From Oikopleura dioica (Eukaryota > Chordata > Appendicularia > Copelata > Oikopleuridae): DNA of 64,000 nt. This document shows positions 10,511 through 19,417 of the stretch, piece after piece. The position numbers and the translations under genes were made by a program. The notes under the pieces were generated by a model, which saw only the letters and a list, made by a program, of their open reading frames with translations, ran no database searches and was not told the DNA's origin. The first letter of the stretch is position 1. The number at the start of each line of letters is the position of its first letter. The stretch spans positions 5,647,001 through 5,711,000 of the forward strand of contig OU015567.1 of assembly GCA_907165135.1 (NCBI GenBank), in the 5' to 3' direction.

Positions 10511-11191
10511 ATGACTTTCGAGAAGACGATATCTTTAAGCCGACTCCGGTCTCAGTTTAAACGTACCCCATGTGATTTTCCTGCAGCAAAAACAGGATTT
10601 GCAAGCGACATTCGACCAAGCGACATCGACGTCTTCCACGCTGCAGCAAAGCGCTTTGCTTCAATGCACATCATCAGTGAAGAAGAGAGTCAAAGGCCGA
10701 TCAAGACCTGCTACCACGCCTGGCCCTGGAACACGAAAGCGATCAGATCGCACTACAAAACAGCTACTTATCCCGAAAAATTGATCAAAATTTATGTTCA
10801 GTGGGGCACAATCTCGACGCCAACGACGGAAGAATTTTCATCCCTCAGAAGGCACATCGATAGAGGAAAGACTGCTGCTGGTTGACAACGACAACTCAGA
10901 ATTCGGCACTAGAGCCTTCGACGTCGCCTATAACATTATTCGCTTCTACGAAAAAATCAACTTAGATATTATCAAGGACTTCTTGAACATTCACTTGCGG
11001 GAGAAAATAAAACCAGCGGATAACGCAAATTTTCGATCGAAGCTTTAACCAAGCAGTGCACGGACTCGAATTCCTTCTAGAGCTAGAGCAAGAAATGACA
11101 AGCGTCTGGCCATATAATTTCATGGAGCAATCCGAGTTCTACCGCTCAATCGGCGTCGACGAGGAGGATTTCTGCAACTAAGTGTTCGACG
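10511..11191 (+). pseudogene. Choline/ethanolamine kinase-like pseudogene
   Basis: Pieces of one protein appear in order but in changing frames. First comes a helix resembling the kinase N-lobe/hinge (DVFHAAAKRFASMHII). Then a Brenner-type catalytic segment follows, GHNLDANDGRIFI, where active enzymes have HND. Then LLLVDNDNSEFGTRAFDVA occupies the place of the LxLIDFEYxxxNxRxFD motif, with DFE replaced by DND. Finally FLLELEQEMTSVWPYNFM matches the C-terminal helices. At least three frame changes (near 10680, 10850 and 11040) and altered catalytic residues argue for a dead copy. Identification is by motif recall, not a search. Confidence 0.5.
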
Positions 11192-11346
11192 TGATACGAG
11201 CAATGCTGGACGAATGCGCGAATGGGAAAGCAAGCTCCCCCTAGACCGGCCGATAAAGCGAGTTTCCAAAACGCAAGCCGCCAGCGAAATGAGAATTCAA
11301 TTTTGTTTTAATTGCAGAAACAAAAATTCAGTCTTGAAAACTTCGT
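11192..11346. other. Short spacer
   Basis: Between the kinase-like pseudogene (+) and the UPF0489 gene (-), which converge here. Nothing further seen. Confidence 0.3.
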
Positions 11347-12302
11347 TTATAAGTAATTAAGAAGCAGAGAGAACTCTTTGAATATTTCTTTCAGAACTGC
11401 TATCACGGAACTTTGAATAGACTCCACTATTTGAGTTCGCAAAAAGGATAAATTCAAACTTTGAATTTCAAAGTTTTGAAACTGCATTTTTGTAAGAAAA
11501 TTTGCGAACTGTCCTACTGCTTCCGGGCAAAATCCATCTTTTGTGCTCCTGGCGAGGCGAATTTCCGCTGGAAGGCCTAAATCAGCAAAAACGCTTCGCA
11601 CTTTCGCACCAAATCGCTTAATCATCTGCTCGACTTCCTGGTCCGTGGGAATATGCACGGGCAGCGCGGGTCGGTCGTCTTGACTGGTCCTGCCGGCGTT
11701 ATAAATCAGCAAGCCATCGTTGCCTTCAGAGCAGTGGAGTTTCTTCGCTCGTCGCTTTTGAAACTCTTCGTGCAGTTCTATTGGGGCTGCTCTCCTAGCT
11801 GCTTTCCTTACATATCGGCTTTCTTTACTTTCTTCAATAATGACTGCATCTACCCGCAGAAAAAGACGCTCCAATGGTGACCAAATCAGATCAAGAAAGG
11901 AAATCTGAAAATTTTGAATAAATTGACAATTCTCCTCGGCGCAGTAGGTCGCGTCAGAAGTGAAGTAATCCCACGACCAGCTCACGGCAAGCCTGGTCTT
12001 TCCCTTTTCGATGATTCCTTCCGCAAAGCCGACGGAAAGCTCTCTTCTGCCGTCTTCAAGTTGATCGGCCCAGGGAGGATGCAGCCAGTTTATTTCCTTC
12101 AAGTGGCTGGCGCAGACGAGCGGGAGGATCCAGTACTCGATCGAGGTCATTTCTCGCATCTTTTCTGCGTTTGAAATGTGCTCCATTGAGAAGCTGATCG
12201 GCGCACTTTTCTTTGGTTGTTTCAGCTTCAGAAGTAGCTCCTAGAATAGCGTCAACCACGTTCCAGAGATCAGGATGCGAGTCGTAGTGGATCATTTGAA
12301 GC
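11347..12302 (-). CDS. UPF0489 (C5orf22-like) protein, possibly decayed
   Basis: The upstream frame carries MIHYDSHPDLW, the family signature near the N-terminus (HFDSHPDLL in human C5orf22). The downstream frame, 12186-11347, carries SIEYWILPLVCASHLKEI, PPWADQL and, near the C-terminus, IPTDQEVEQMI and EIRLARSTKDGFCP, all typical of the family. The two frames need a join; a 49-nt GT-AG intron inside 12265-12205 would give a good alignment. The conserved DIDLDFF segment expected in the middle is not found; only FLDLIW lies nearby. Since the HFDSHPD and DIDLDFF motifs are the likely metal/active-site residues in this arginase-like fold, loss of the second suggests an inactive or decayed copy. 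The first exon is unresolved. Confidence 0.6.
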
Positions 12303-12727
12303 CTCTTTGCCCCTAATCGACATCGACGGCGAAATCCGCCGAAAGGGCCGAAACTGGCACAAACTTCTCAACAAGAAGTGAATCTCAGCCAAGAACCTCT
12401 CCATTTCCTCCGCTTAAAATATCTGGCAGACCAAGAAACCGATGCAACTCTGAAATTCGAACAAACAGCATGCAGCTTTTTCTGTCCTGGCAAATTTTTT
12501 ACTTTTCAAAGAAATTTCGGAAAAGCCGCTTTGCAGCTTCATTTTTGACAAAATCGCAGTTCAACTATGAATTTAAACTGTTTCAGAACCTGACTCGGGA
12601 ATTTTTGCTTTTTCCGGAAAAGCGAAAGTTTGGAAAAAGAAAACTATATTTTTTACGCCAAGTCCTTTTTTCCAGTCACCCATTATCTCCTTTTTACGAA
12701 AAAAAGGCCGGGCGACATTTTAGTCGG

Positions 12728-12787
12728 AGCGAAAGAAACAGCCGCAAAAATAGCCAAAAGCTTCAAATAAAACATTTTCTCTCGAAA
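12728..12787 (-). repeat. Inverted duplicate of the secreted-peptide signal sequence
   Basis: About 60 nt on the minus strand match 6788-6847 with few differences, including the ATG and the signal peptide MFYLKLLAIFAAVSFA. Downstream sequence does not match, so this is a partial copy, or the first exon of a decayed paralogue. Confidence 0.7.
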
Positions 12788-12835
12788 TAAAAAGCCAATT
12801 CTAGCGGCTGAAAATCCTCCTTTTTCTCCGAGAAG

Positions 12836-12903
12836 TGACAGGAGTGGGATTCGAACCCACGTCCCGGAGAAATTCCGCGCTCTGGCCGCTGAGCTACCCT
12901 GTT
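12836..12903 (-). tRNA. tRNA-like sequence with shortened anticodon arm
   Basis: On the minus strand: a 7-bp acceptor stem with one mismatch at 1-72, TA linker, D arm GCTC..GAGC, T arm GTGGG-TTCGAAT-CCCAC, and discriminator A. A-box-like (TAGCTCAG) and B-box-like (GGTTCGAATCC) promoters are intact. Only 18 nt lie between the D and T stems where 22-23 are expected, leaving a 4-bp stem with a 5-nt loop (CGGA-ATTTC-TCCG) and no readable anticodon. It is a tRNA pseudogene, a tRNA-derived SINE head, or an unusual RNA; no T-run terminator follows directly. Confidence 0.45.
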
Positions 12904-12906
12904 TGA

Positions 12907-13130
12907 TCACTTCCGGTGAAAAAAGGGACTCTCTGCCGCTTGAATTCGGCTTTCTTTTTTTAGAATAACTGTGTCAGGGTCCTGATAAAGCTTTTTTGGA
13001 GCCTTTTTTCCGAAGGATTTTCCCCCAAATTTTTCAAAAAGCTCGTTCAAGAGATTGGGATCGTAGTGGATCATTTTGAAGCCTTCCAGAGCCAGTTTTC
13101 CGCGCGCAAGCAGCCGCTGGATAAAGTAGA
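12907..13130 (-). pseudogene. Second UPF0489-like N-terminal fragment
   Basis: An open frame on the minus strand reads FIQRLLARGKLALEGFKMI and then HYDPNLLNELF. This resembles the region before and at the HFDSHPDLL motif of UPF0489 proteins, with SH lost. The nucleotides around the HYD codons are also shared with the copy at 12280-12300. It may be a duplicated 5' exon or the remnant of a tandem copy. Confidence 0.35.
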
Positions 13131-13213
13131 GACATTAAGACTGCTAATCGACTTCTCTCAATTCCACATTTGGCATTCTAAAAACGATAATTTTCAAAAA
13201 CTTTCTCAAAAGT

Positions 13214-13415
13214 TCATTCTTCGTTCATTTCCGCTTCTTTTTCAGAACCGTCAGTTGACTTGCTTTTCTCTGCTTCCGAAAGCTAAAATTTATCAATTTT
13301 GGACGACTAGAAAATCAGTTCATTACTGTACCTTGACAGGGCAGTCAGGAAGTTCCAAATGGCAGTGCGTTTCCTGAACAACTTCCCACTCGTCGTCATC
13401 TTCGCCGAATTCTTC
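13214..13415 (-). CDS. Small acidic two-exon coding segment, unknown
   Basis: Exon 13415-13332 follows a TTAG acceptor and reads an acidic segment with EWEVVQETHCHLELPDC. A 49-nt intron leads to exon 13282-13214, which is rich in Glu/Lys/Ser and ends at a TGA. Phases match. It looks like the end of a small nuclear-type protein, but the upstream exons are not resolved and the family is not recognised. Confidence 0.35.
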
Positions 13416-13569
13416 CTAATCTGGCATTTGTTTTCGCGCTTTTCGCCTGCTCAAATATTCTTCGATATATTTCTCTCCCTTTTTTCATCCTCTCTCTTTT
13501 CTATTTCTGCTTTCCCAGCGCTAGAATCGACCTACATTCAAGATTTTCAGAAATCTCGGTGATTCAAAT

Positions 13570-13606
13570 CTTTCGCTCCGCGCGCGGACCAATCAGCGCG
13601 CGCGGA
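13570..13606. promoter_or_regulatory. Likely divergent promoter core: CCAAT within a GC palindrome
   Basis: CCGCGCGCGGACCAATCAGC continues as GCGCGCGG: a CCAAT box between two inverted GC-rich arms. It lies between the minus-strand gene ending at 13415 and the plus-strand KDM1B-like copy, the place expected for a bidirectional promoter. Function is inference. Confidence 0.35.
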
Positions 13607-13739
13607 GATTTCAAAGGCGAGAAAAAGAGAAAAGGCGAAAAATGGTGCGAAGGGATGAAAATGAAGAATACAGAGAAGGAGAGAACAAGAAATATAAAGA
13701 AGGGGTTTTCTTCACTGATTATTTTTGATCTGCACTCGA

Positions 13740-16700
13740 TTGAATGTGAAATTAGTCTTCGCAATCGTCGTCCGTTTTACCAGCCCGGTGGCAACCCAGC
13801 TGCTTTGACGCTCAAGCCCGATTCCTTCGAACCAGATGAAGTGGCGCACTACCAAACCTTTCCACCCGCCGCGCAGAGATTATTCTAGCGGTGAGAAATC
13901 TGGTCGTTTCGATGTGGTCTATTTCTCCGACGATTTTGGTTACTCCAAAGAGCTGCATGCAAAATGTGATTGTAAGAGGATACATTCGCGCCGCTCTGCC
14001 AGAACTATTCAACCTTGTTATAAAATTTCTTACGATAAAAGGCATTATCAACTTTGGCATCTTTGAGGACATACCCAGGCCGTTGGTTCTCAAAAACATT
14101 CCGCTGGAGAAACGAGAAACGATTGTTGTAATTGGAGCTGCACCATCAGGAATTTCTACAGCCAGACAGCTTTCTTTTGAAGATTCTAGAGGCGGGGAGA
14201 GGATAGGAGGACGAGTTCATGTTTGGGCACCTTAGGTTCGTTTGAGTGAAAAAGCTCACTTATCGTCCATTTTAAGGTAGCTGTAGGAGCAATGGTCATC
14301 AACGGCCGCCAAAACAACCCTATCATCACCATCAGTCGTCAAATCTACCACGATGTCCACATCCTCGGAAGCGAATGCGACCTTTTTGTCAAATCCGAAT
14401 CGATTGCTCGTGGACCAGACTTGAGAATGGAGCATCATTTCAACACGATTTTCGATATTTTATCCGACTGGAGATTAGACCAGGGGTCTAAATATCAGCC
14501 GAAATCCTAGTGCGAAAGCGAAGCGAAAGCGAACCATTTTTTCAAATTTTTTGCGAAGCGAAAGCGAAGCGAATTCTTCGCCCATGTGCGAAGCGAAAGC
14601 GAAGCGAAATATCATTGAAAATTGCGAAAAAAAGCGAAAATTTTTTCGCTTGAATTGAAACGCATTCTCGGCAAGAATCTTTAGCAATCAGCCACTCAAA
14701 AGCAAAGATGATTTCAAAAACCTATTTTTGGAGCAGAAAATAACAAAAAAATCTGTTATTGTACTTTTTCAGCTCGTCAATATAAGCCGAATGCTGGGTC
14801 TAACTGTTGATAATTCCAAGTTAGTAACAAACTCGATAGCGGAGGTGACCGTTCGGGCATCGTGAAGTCGGGGAAAACGGACAATTTTCGGGCAAAATGT
14901 GTTCGGCCGGGCATTCTCAGCCCCTTAAATTTGGCCGGGCAAAAGCGGGCATTTTGGCAAGTTCGGCACTTTCGGGGAATTCAGCGCTTTCGGGCATTTC
15001 AGTCTAGCCCGCGCCGAGGAAAATTCTTAAATTTCGCATTCTTTACAACAATTTTTACTCTCTTGCTCCTCTTACTGAATCAAAAGCCTCTCGAAACTTA
15101 TTTTTCAAACCCTTATCTATTGAAAATCCCATCACCAGGTCGACCGGGCATTCGGACGGTGCGACTCTTGGCCCTTCATTTCGGCCGGGCATTCGGATGG
15201 CCAATCGACGATTTCTTGCCCGAATGGTCACCCTTGCTCGATACTATCGAGTCGATAGGAGAGGAGATCATCTTCGATTCTAGATAAGCCCTGTTCATAA
15301 AGATCACTCTGATCATTCAAAAAATATTCTAGCATACTTACAAGCATACTAGCAAAAGGCTGGTGACAACGTGTATTCCGGGGATTTATTGAGAGTTAGA
15401 CCCACCATTAGACTCGTCTTCAGAAGACTGAGAAAACTTGAATTTATAAGAGCATCAATAAATTATTGACAAAGATGCCCCTCTCCAACTCTTTGATAAA
15501 GAATCTTCCGAATAGCAAAGTCGCTTGATGTGCGAAAATCTATGCGAAAATTTGGGAATTTTTGCGAAGCGAAAGCGAAGCGAATTCTGCTCTCCAGTGC
15601 GAAGCGAAGCGAAAGCGAATTCGCTTCGCTTCGCATCGCTTCGCAATAAAGCGAATTCGCACTGCGAATTTAGACCCCTGATTAGACAAGAAAAAGGACA
15701 TTCCACTCATCGACGCTCACAAAGAATACGTCAGCCAAAGCGCGGAAAGATACTCAAAAACAGAAATGAAACAGCTCGACTTCCACATCAACAACTTGGA
15801 ATACGAGCCTTTCTAGCGTTTCAGCGCTCAATTGGGACCAGAACGAGCGTTTTCCGCAATTTGGCGGGGATCATGCGATCGTGACATACGGATTTTCTGA
15901 TGTTTTGGAAGAATTGTCGAAACCGCTGAATACAGAGTTTGAAATTTTTCGGTTAACCGGTGGCGAGCATTGATCATTCTGGGGAAAAGGTGGTCGTCGA
16001 GACGACTCATGGGGAGAAAATTGAGGCGGATAGGATTGGATACAGATAAATAATAGATCTTGAAGCCGCAAGTGGCTGACCAATTTTGTAAAATAGCTTG
16101 AAATAAGACTTCTGTATCCATTTCAAAGATGCGTCGTGTCAATCCCACTCGCCCTCATGAAAAAGAAAACCATCAATTTCACCCCCGACTTATCTCAGCG
16201 AAAATGGCGCGCTGTAGAAAACATCGGCGCCGGCCTGATAGAAAAATGCCTCCTCCGCTTCGATTCAAAATGGTGGAGTTACAAGATCGGTGGCGCTGAT
16301 TTCTTTGGCTCCATCAGCGTTTCTGGCTCCGACTCAGGCGTCGAAGCTGATGATGAACACGATACGTCGGGAATTTTTAATGTGTTCTACGATATCAATC
16401 GCCTGGGAGTGATCATTTTACGCTCATGTCGATCGCAGCTGGAGCTTCGCTTGATATTTATCATTCGATGAGTGATAAACAGCTCGTTTCCAGTGCGATA
16501 GCGACGCTTCAAGGCAAGAGTCAATTAACAAGCTCCTTTTTACTTGAATTTTCGCCATTTTGTGACTCTTAAAAAAGAAATCTTCAAAGAAAACACGAGC
16601 CCAGAGCCCCTGAGCTTCCACATTACACGCTGGGGAAAAGAAGAATACTCCCATATGAGTTATTCTTTTATCAAACTCGGTTCAACCGGAAAAGACTACG

Positions 16701-16772
16701 ACAAAATGGCGGAACCAGCTTCCGATCGATTATTTTTCGCTGGAGAAGCCACCCATCGGTACGTTAAAGCGC
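13740..16772 (+). pseudogene. KDM1B/LSD2-like flavin amine oxidase, disrupted
   Basis: KDM1B is a SWIRM/amine-oxidase histone demethylase. Segments in order: a SWIRM-like part (RNLVVSMWSISPTIL, VIVRGYIRAALPEL, KGIINFGIF), the FAD-binding start (IVVIGAAPSGISTARQL), IGGRVHVW, VGAMVINGRQNNP, a helix ending DILSDWRLD, FHINNLEYE, VSIPLALMKKK, IGAGLIEKCLLRF, GGADFF, FHITRW and RLFFAGEATHR. This order fits LSD2 better than LSD1. Lesions: the GxGxxG motif has lost its second Gly, a one-base shift falls before IGGR, a TAG stands at 15814-15816 after NNLEYEPF, other frame changes follow, a 1.2-kb transposon sits in an exon, and the last C-terminal exon is absent before the EMC8 promoter. A dead or dying copy. 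Confidence 0.75.
14481..15680. mobile_element. 1.2-kb non-autonomous DNA transposon with 13-bp TIRs
   Basis: Ends are CAGGGGTCTAAAT and ATTTAGACCCCTG, perfect 13-bp inverted repeats. ATTAGAC (14474-14480 and 15681-15687) is repeated on both sides as a target duplication. Subterminal arrays of GCGAAGCGAAAGC-type repeats lie at both ends, and the interior has several GGCCGGGCATT units. No transposase ORF is seen. Removing the element and one ATTAGAC copy restores the KDM1B-like reading across WRLDKKKD. CAGGGGT ends are typical of hAT elements, which usually make 8-bp duplications; here 7 bp are seen. Confidence 0.85.
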
Positions 16773-16789
16773 ATCTCTCTATAAAAAAT

Positions 16790-16796
16790 GTTTGAT
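16790..16796 (+). promoter_or_regulatory. TATA box upstream of EMC8-like gene
   Basis: TATAAAA 38 bp upstream of the ATG at 16834, and directly after the end of the KDM1B-like homology. Confidence 0.4.
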
Positions 16797-16833
16797 AGTG
16801 TAGTAAAATGATCAGTAAAATGGTGTTTTACTG

Positions 16834-17496
16834 ATGGACTGCGACATCGAGAAAGAAACTTATATATCCGAGTGTATTCCTCTTTTCCACCAGGTGAGTA
16901 TAACTTTTGTTGCGCAGTTGTGATCTGAATTGTCAGGGCATTTCGCTGAAGCCAATGTTCCAAGTAGCGATGAGAACGGTAGAAGACTACTGCGAGCGGA
17001 ACAATCTGGCCATCGCTGGCTACTACGAGTCGCCCGAAATCGTCAAGAGCGCCACGCCATCGCAGTACGCGGAGAAGGTCGGCGACAAGCTCCGGGAGCA
17101 ATTCAAGGATGCCTTCCTTCTCCACAACATTTGGCAAGAAGACTCCAAGTTCGCCCTGAGACCGTTTGTCAAAGAGGTGCGAAATTTTATCGATTCTTCT
17201 AGAATCTGTGTTCATTGATTTGCATTTAGTCTGGAAAGTGGGTGTACTCTTCAAACAAGCTCAGCTTTGAGAACGAAAACGTTTTCAAGACCGTCGCTCA
17301 GCTGCATAAAGCCGACTTCTGCCTCGAACTTCAAGTAAGAACTTCTATTATTTTGCGCACGCATGGCCACTTCTAGGACTTTGACTGCTACCTCGATAAC
17401 TTCACGAACGACTGGACAAACAGATCTCTGCAAGAAGTGATTATGCTTGTGGACGCGCAAACCGAGCACCAAGACGCTAGTATAAAGGCGAAATGA
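16834..17496 (+). CDS. ER membrane protein complex subunit 8/9-like
   Basis: EMC8/9 is a cytosolic MPN-fold subunit of the ER membrane protein insertase. Exons 16834-16893, 16937-17176, 17230-17334 and 17377-17496 join in frame over GT-AG introns of 42-53 nt, giving 174 residues. Family landmarks: ECIPLFHQGISLKPMFQ (CIPLFH in human EMC8), AIAGYYES, AEKVGDKL, then DFDCYLDNFTNDWTN close to the end, matching DFDNHLDDIRNDWTN. The product starts only about 10 residues before the CIPLFH motif, so roughly 45 N-terminal residues of the usual domain are missing; either an upstream exon is undetected or the copy is truncated. The TATA box placement supports use of this start. Confidence 0.85.
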
Positions 17497-17661
17497 CACG
17501 AATTGAACAATGGCGCTACTATTTCTACCCTTTCCTTCCCAAAATGTCTCACACCGAGCTTTACTTTCTTAGATTATTTCGAATTTGTGCAATCTTCAAA
17601 CATGTTGTGTGCGCTCCGTTAATTCAATAGCGTCGCTAAACTGATTTCGCTTGTTCAGAAG

Positions 17662-19110
17662 ATGTTGAACAGAACTCTCGCTCGACAGATCGTCTCCGTC
17701 AGAAACTTCCGATCTGGCTCTTTCCAGGTAATTCGCTTTAGAAAGAGGAGTTACTGATCTGCGCTTGTAGAACAAGTTCAACCAAGTCCCACTAAAGAAG
17801 GTCTACTGGGGCTCTGCCAAGCTCTCTGGTGAAGCTTTCCTCGCTGCCGGCGCCATTTTCTTCTTCTGGGCCTTTGATCGACTCGCTCGAGCTGACTTCC
17901 TTTACTCCAAGTTCCACATGTCTGCCTCTCACTTCCAGATGGGTACGCTTCGTGTTTGAGCTGGCACCAACTGACAAAATCGTTAAGATAACATCATCAT
18001 CGTCGATGGCAAGTACCGATACATCCCCACCAAAATGCACCCCGCCGAGCACGAAAAGGATGTCTCCTACATGTCCAACTTCACCGAGTACGACTGGACC
18101 CCTACTGATGGCAAGGATGGCAAGGTCTCCGAGTCCTACGGCTCTTCCCGCGATGCACAAGAGAAATCCATTCCCATCTGTACTTTGAAAAATTTCCCAA
18201 ATGCCATCGAGCATTGCCTTCAGGTACCTTTTGAGCCTATTTTGGTCAAAGTATGACCTTTTTTAGTGGGCGCGAGATAATTTTGAAGGACTCTTTACTG
18301 GACAGGCAGGCTCTGCGAAACAGTTCCTTTCCGATCCCGCCGACTTGTCGCAAAAACTGAGAAGCTGCCCGGCAACGAGCCAATCACCTCTGCTCAGGGA
18401 GTCGTTGAGTCAACTCGTTGACTTCCTCATCGACCAAAAACCAAATGACTTCAATGACTGCATCGAATGGGCGCGCCACAGATTCGAAGAGAACTACGTC
18501 ACCACCATTCTCCAGCTTCTTCACCGCCCTCGTCGCCGGTCTAATCTCTGCCGAGCTTTACAAGATCGTCAACGGAATCGACGACATTGAAAAGTATCGA
18601 AATACGTTCATGAATCTCGCGATTCCAGCGTATTCCTTCTCCGAGCCCATGACTCCACCAAAGGTGAAACTGAAAGTATGGCTCTTTTATACAAAACAGT
18701 TTTAGAACACTTATTTTGGAGACCAGCACTGGACCCTCTGGGATCGATTTGACATCGACGGACGAAAAGAAAATGGCGGAGAGATGACAATTGGCGAGCT
18801 CCTCGACCATTTCAAGAATGATAGGAAGCTTGAGGTCCAGATGCTGAGCTCTGGAGTGACACTTCTCTACTCCTTCTTCCTCAACCCGCCGAAGAAGAAG
18901 CAGGACCGACTTGCCATGACTGTCAGGTAAGCTCTCTACACTTGTTACTGCAGCTAAATGCTCATTCTTTCTAGTGAGGCAGTGAAAACAGTCGACAAAA
19001 AAGAAATCGGCGCGCACGAGCGATACCTCGTGCTCGACGTCTGCTGTAATGACATGACAGAAGCCGAAGAAGATCAAGACGTTCCATATCTTCGCTATTG
19101 TTTCCGATAG
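17662..19110 (+). pseudogene. Fusion of a mitochondrial-type ORF with a ubiquitin E1 (UBA1) fragment
   Basis: Exons 17662-17727 and 17771-17942 encode a presequence-like N-terminus (MLNRTLARQIVSVRNFRSG) and one membrane segment (AFLAAGAIFFFWAF). The frame continues from 17988 and passes directly into UBA1: [20 protein letters not shown] with the E1 catalytic cysteine, then [21 protein letters not shown] (from 18266) and the catalytic-cysteine domain. Near 18515 an internal deletion with frameshift joins this to the end of the adenylation domain (LVAGLISAELYKIVNG). The C-terminal ubiquitin-fold domain is complete (exons to 18675, 18716-18926, 18975-19110; end RYCFR). The first ~570 E1 residues and the domain between the junctions are missing, so ubiquitin adenylation is impossible. 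Probably a chimeric pseudogene; the mitochondrial part may still be a gene. Confidence 0.65.
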
Positions 19111-19417
19111 TTCAAAGGTTGAATAAACCAATTGAAAAACATGAAAATTATAAACAGAAACTCCCTTTTTCGATTTTGTGCATTCATACCGCGCTTACTT
19201 GTTACTTCTGCACTTCTTCATGTAAAACACGGCCTGTTTAAATTTAGCTGCAATTTCCCAAGAAGATACATTGAAAAATTACACACCGTAGGCCATTTTT
19301 ATCTTAGTACTATAAATCATTGATTTATGGAAGATATTTATGGAAGAAAATTGAAATAAAATATGGGAGAAAGGATCCCATATTATTTTCTTCAGACAGT
19401 GCGCTATCGGATTGAAA
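19111..19417. other. Spacer between the E1 fragment and CTCF-like gene
   Basis: AT-rich. It should hold the promoter of the CTCF-like gene; no clear TATA or CCAAT element is seen. Confidence 0.3.
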
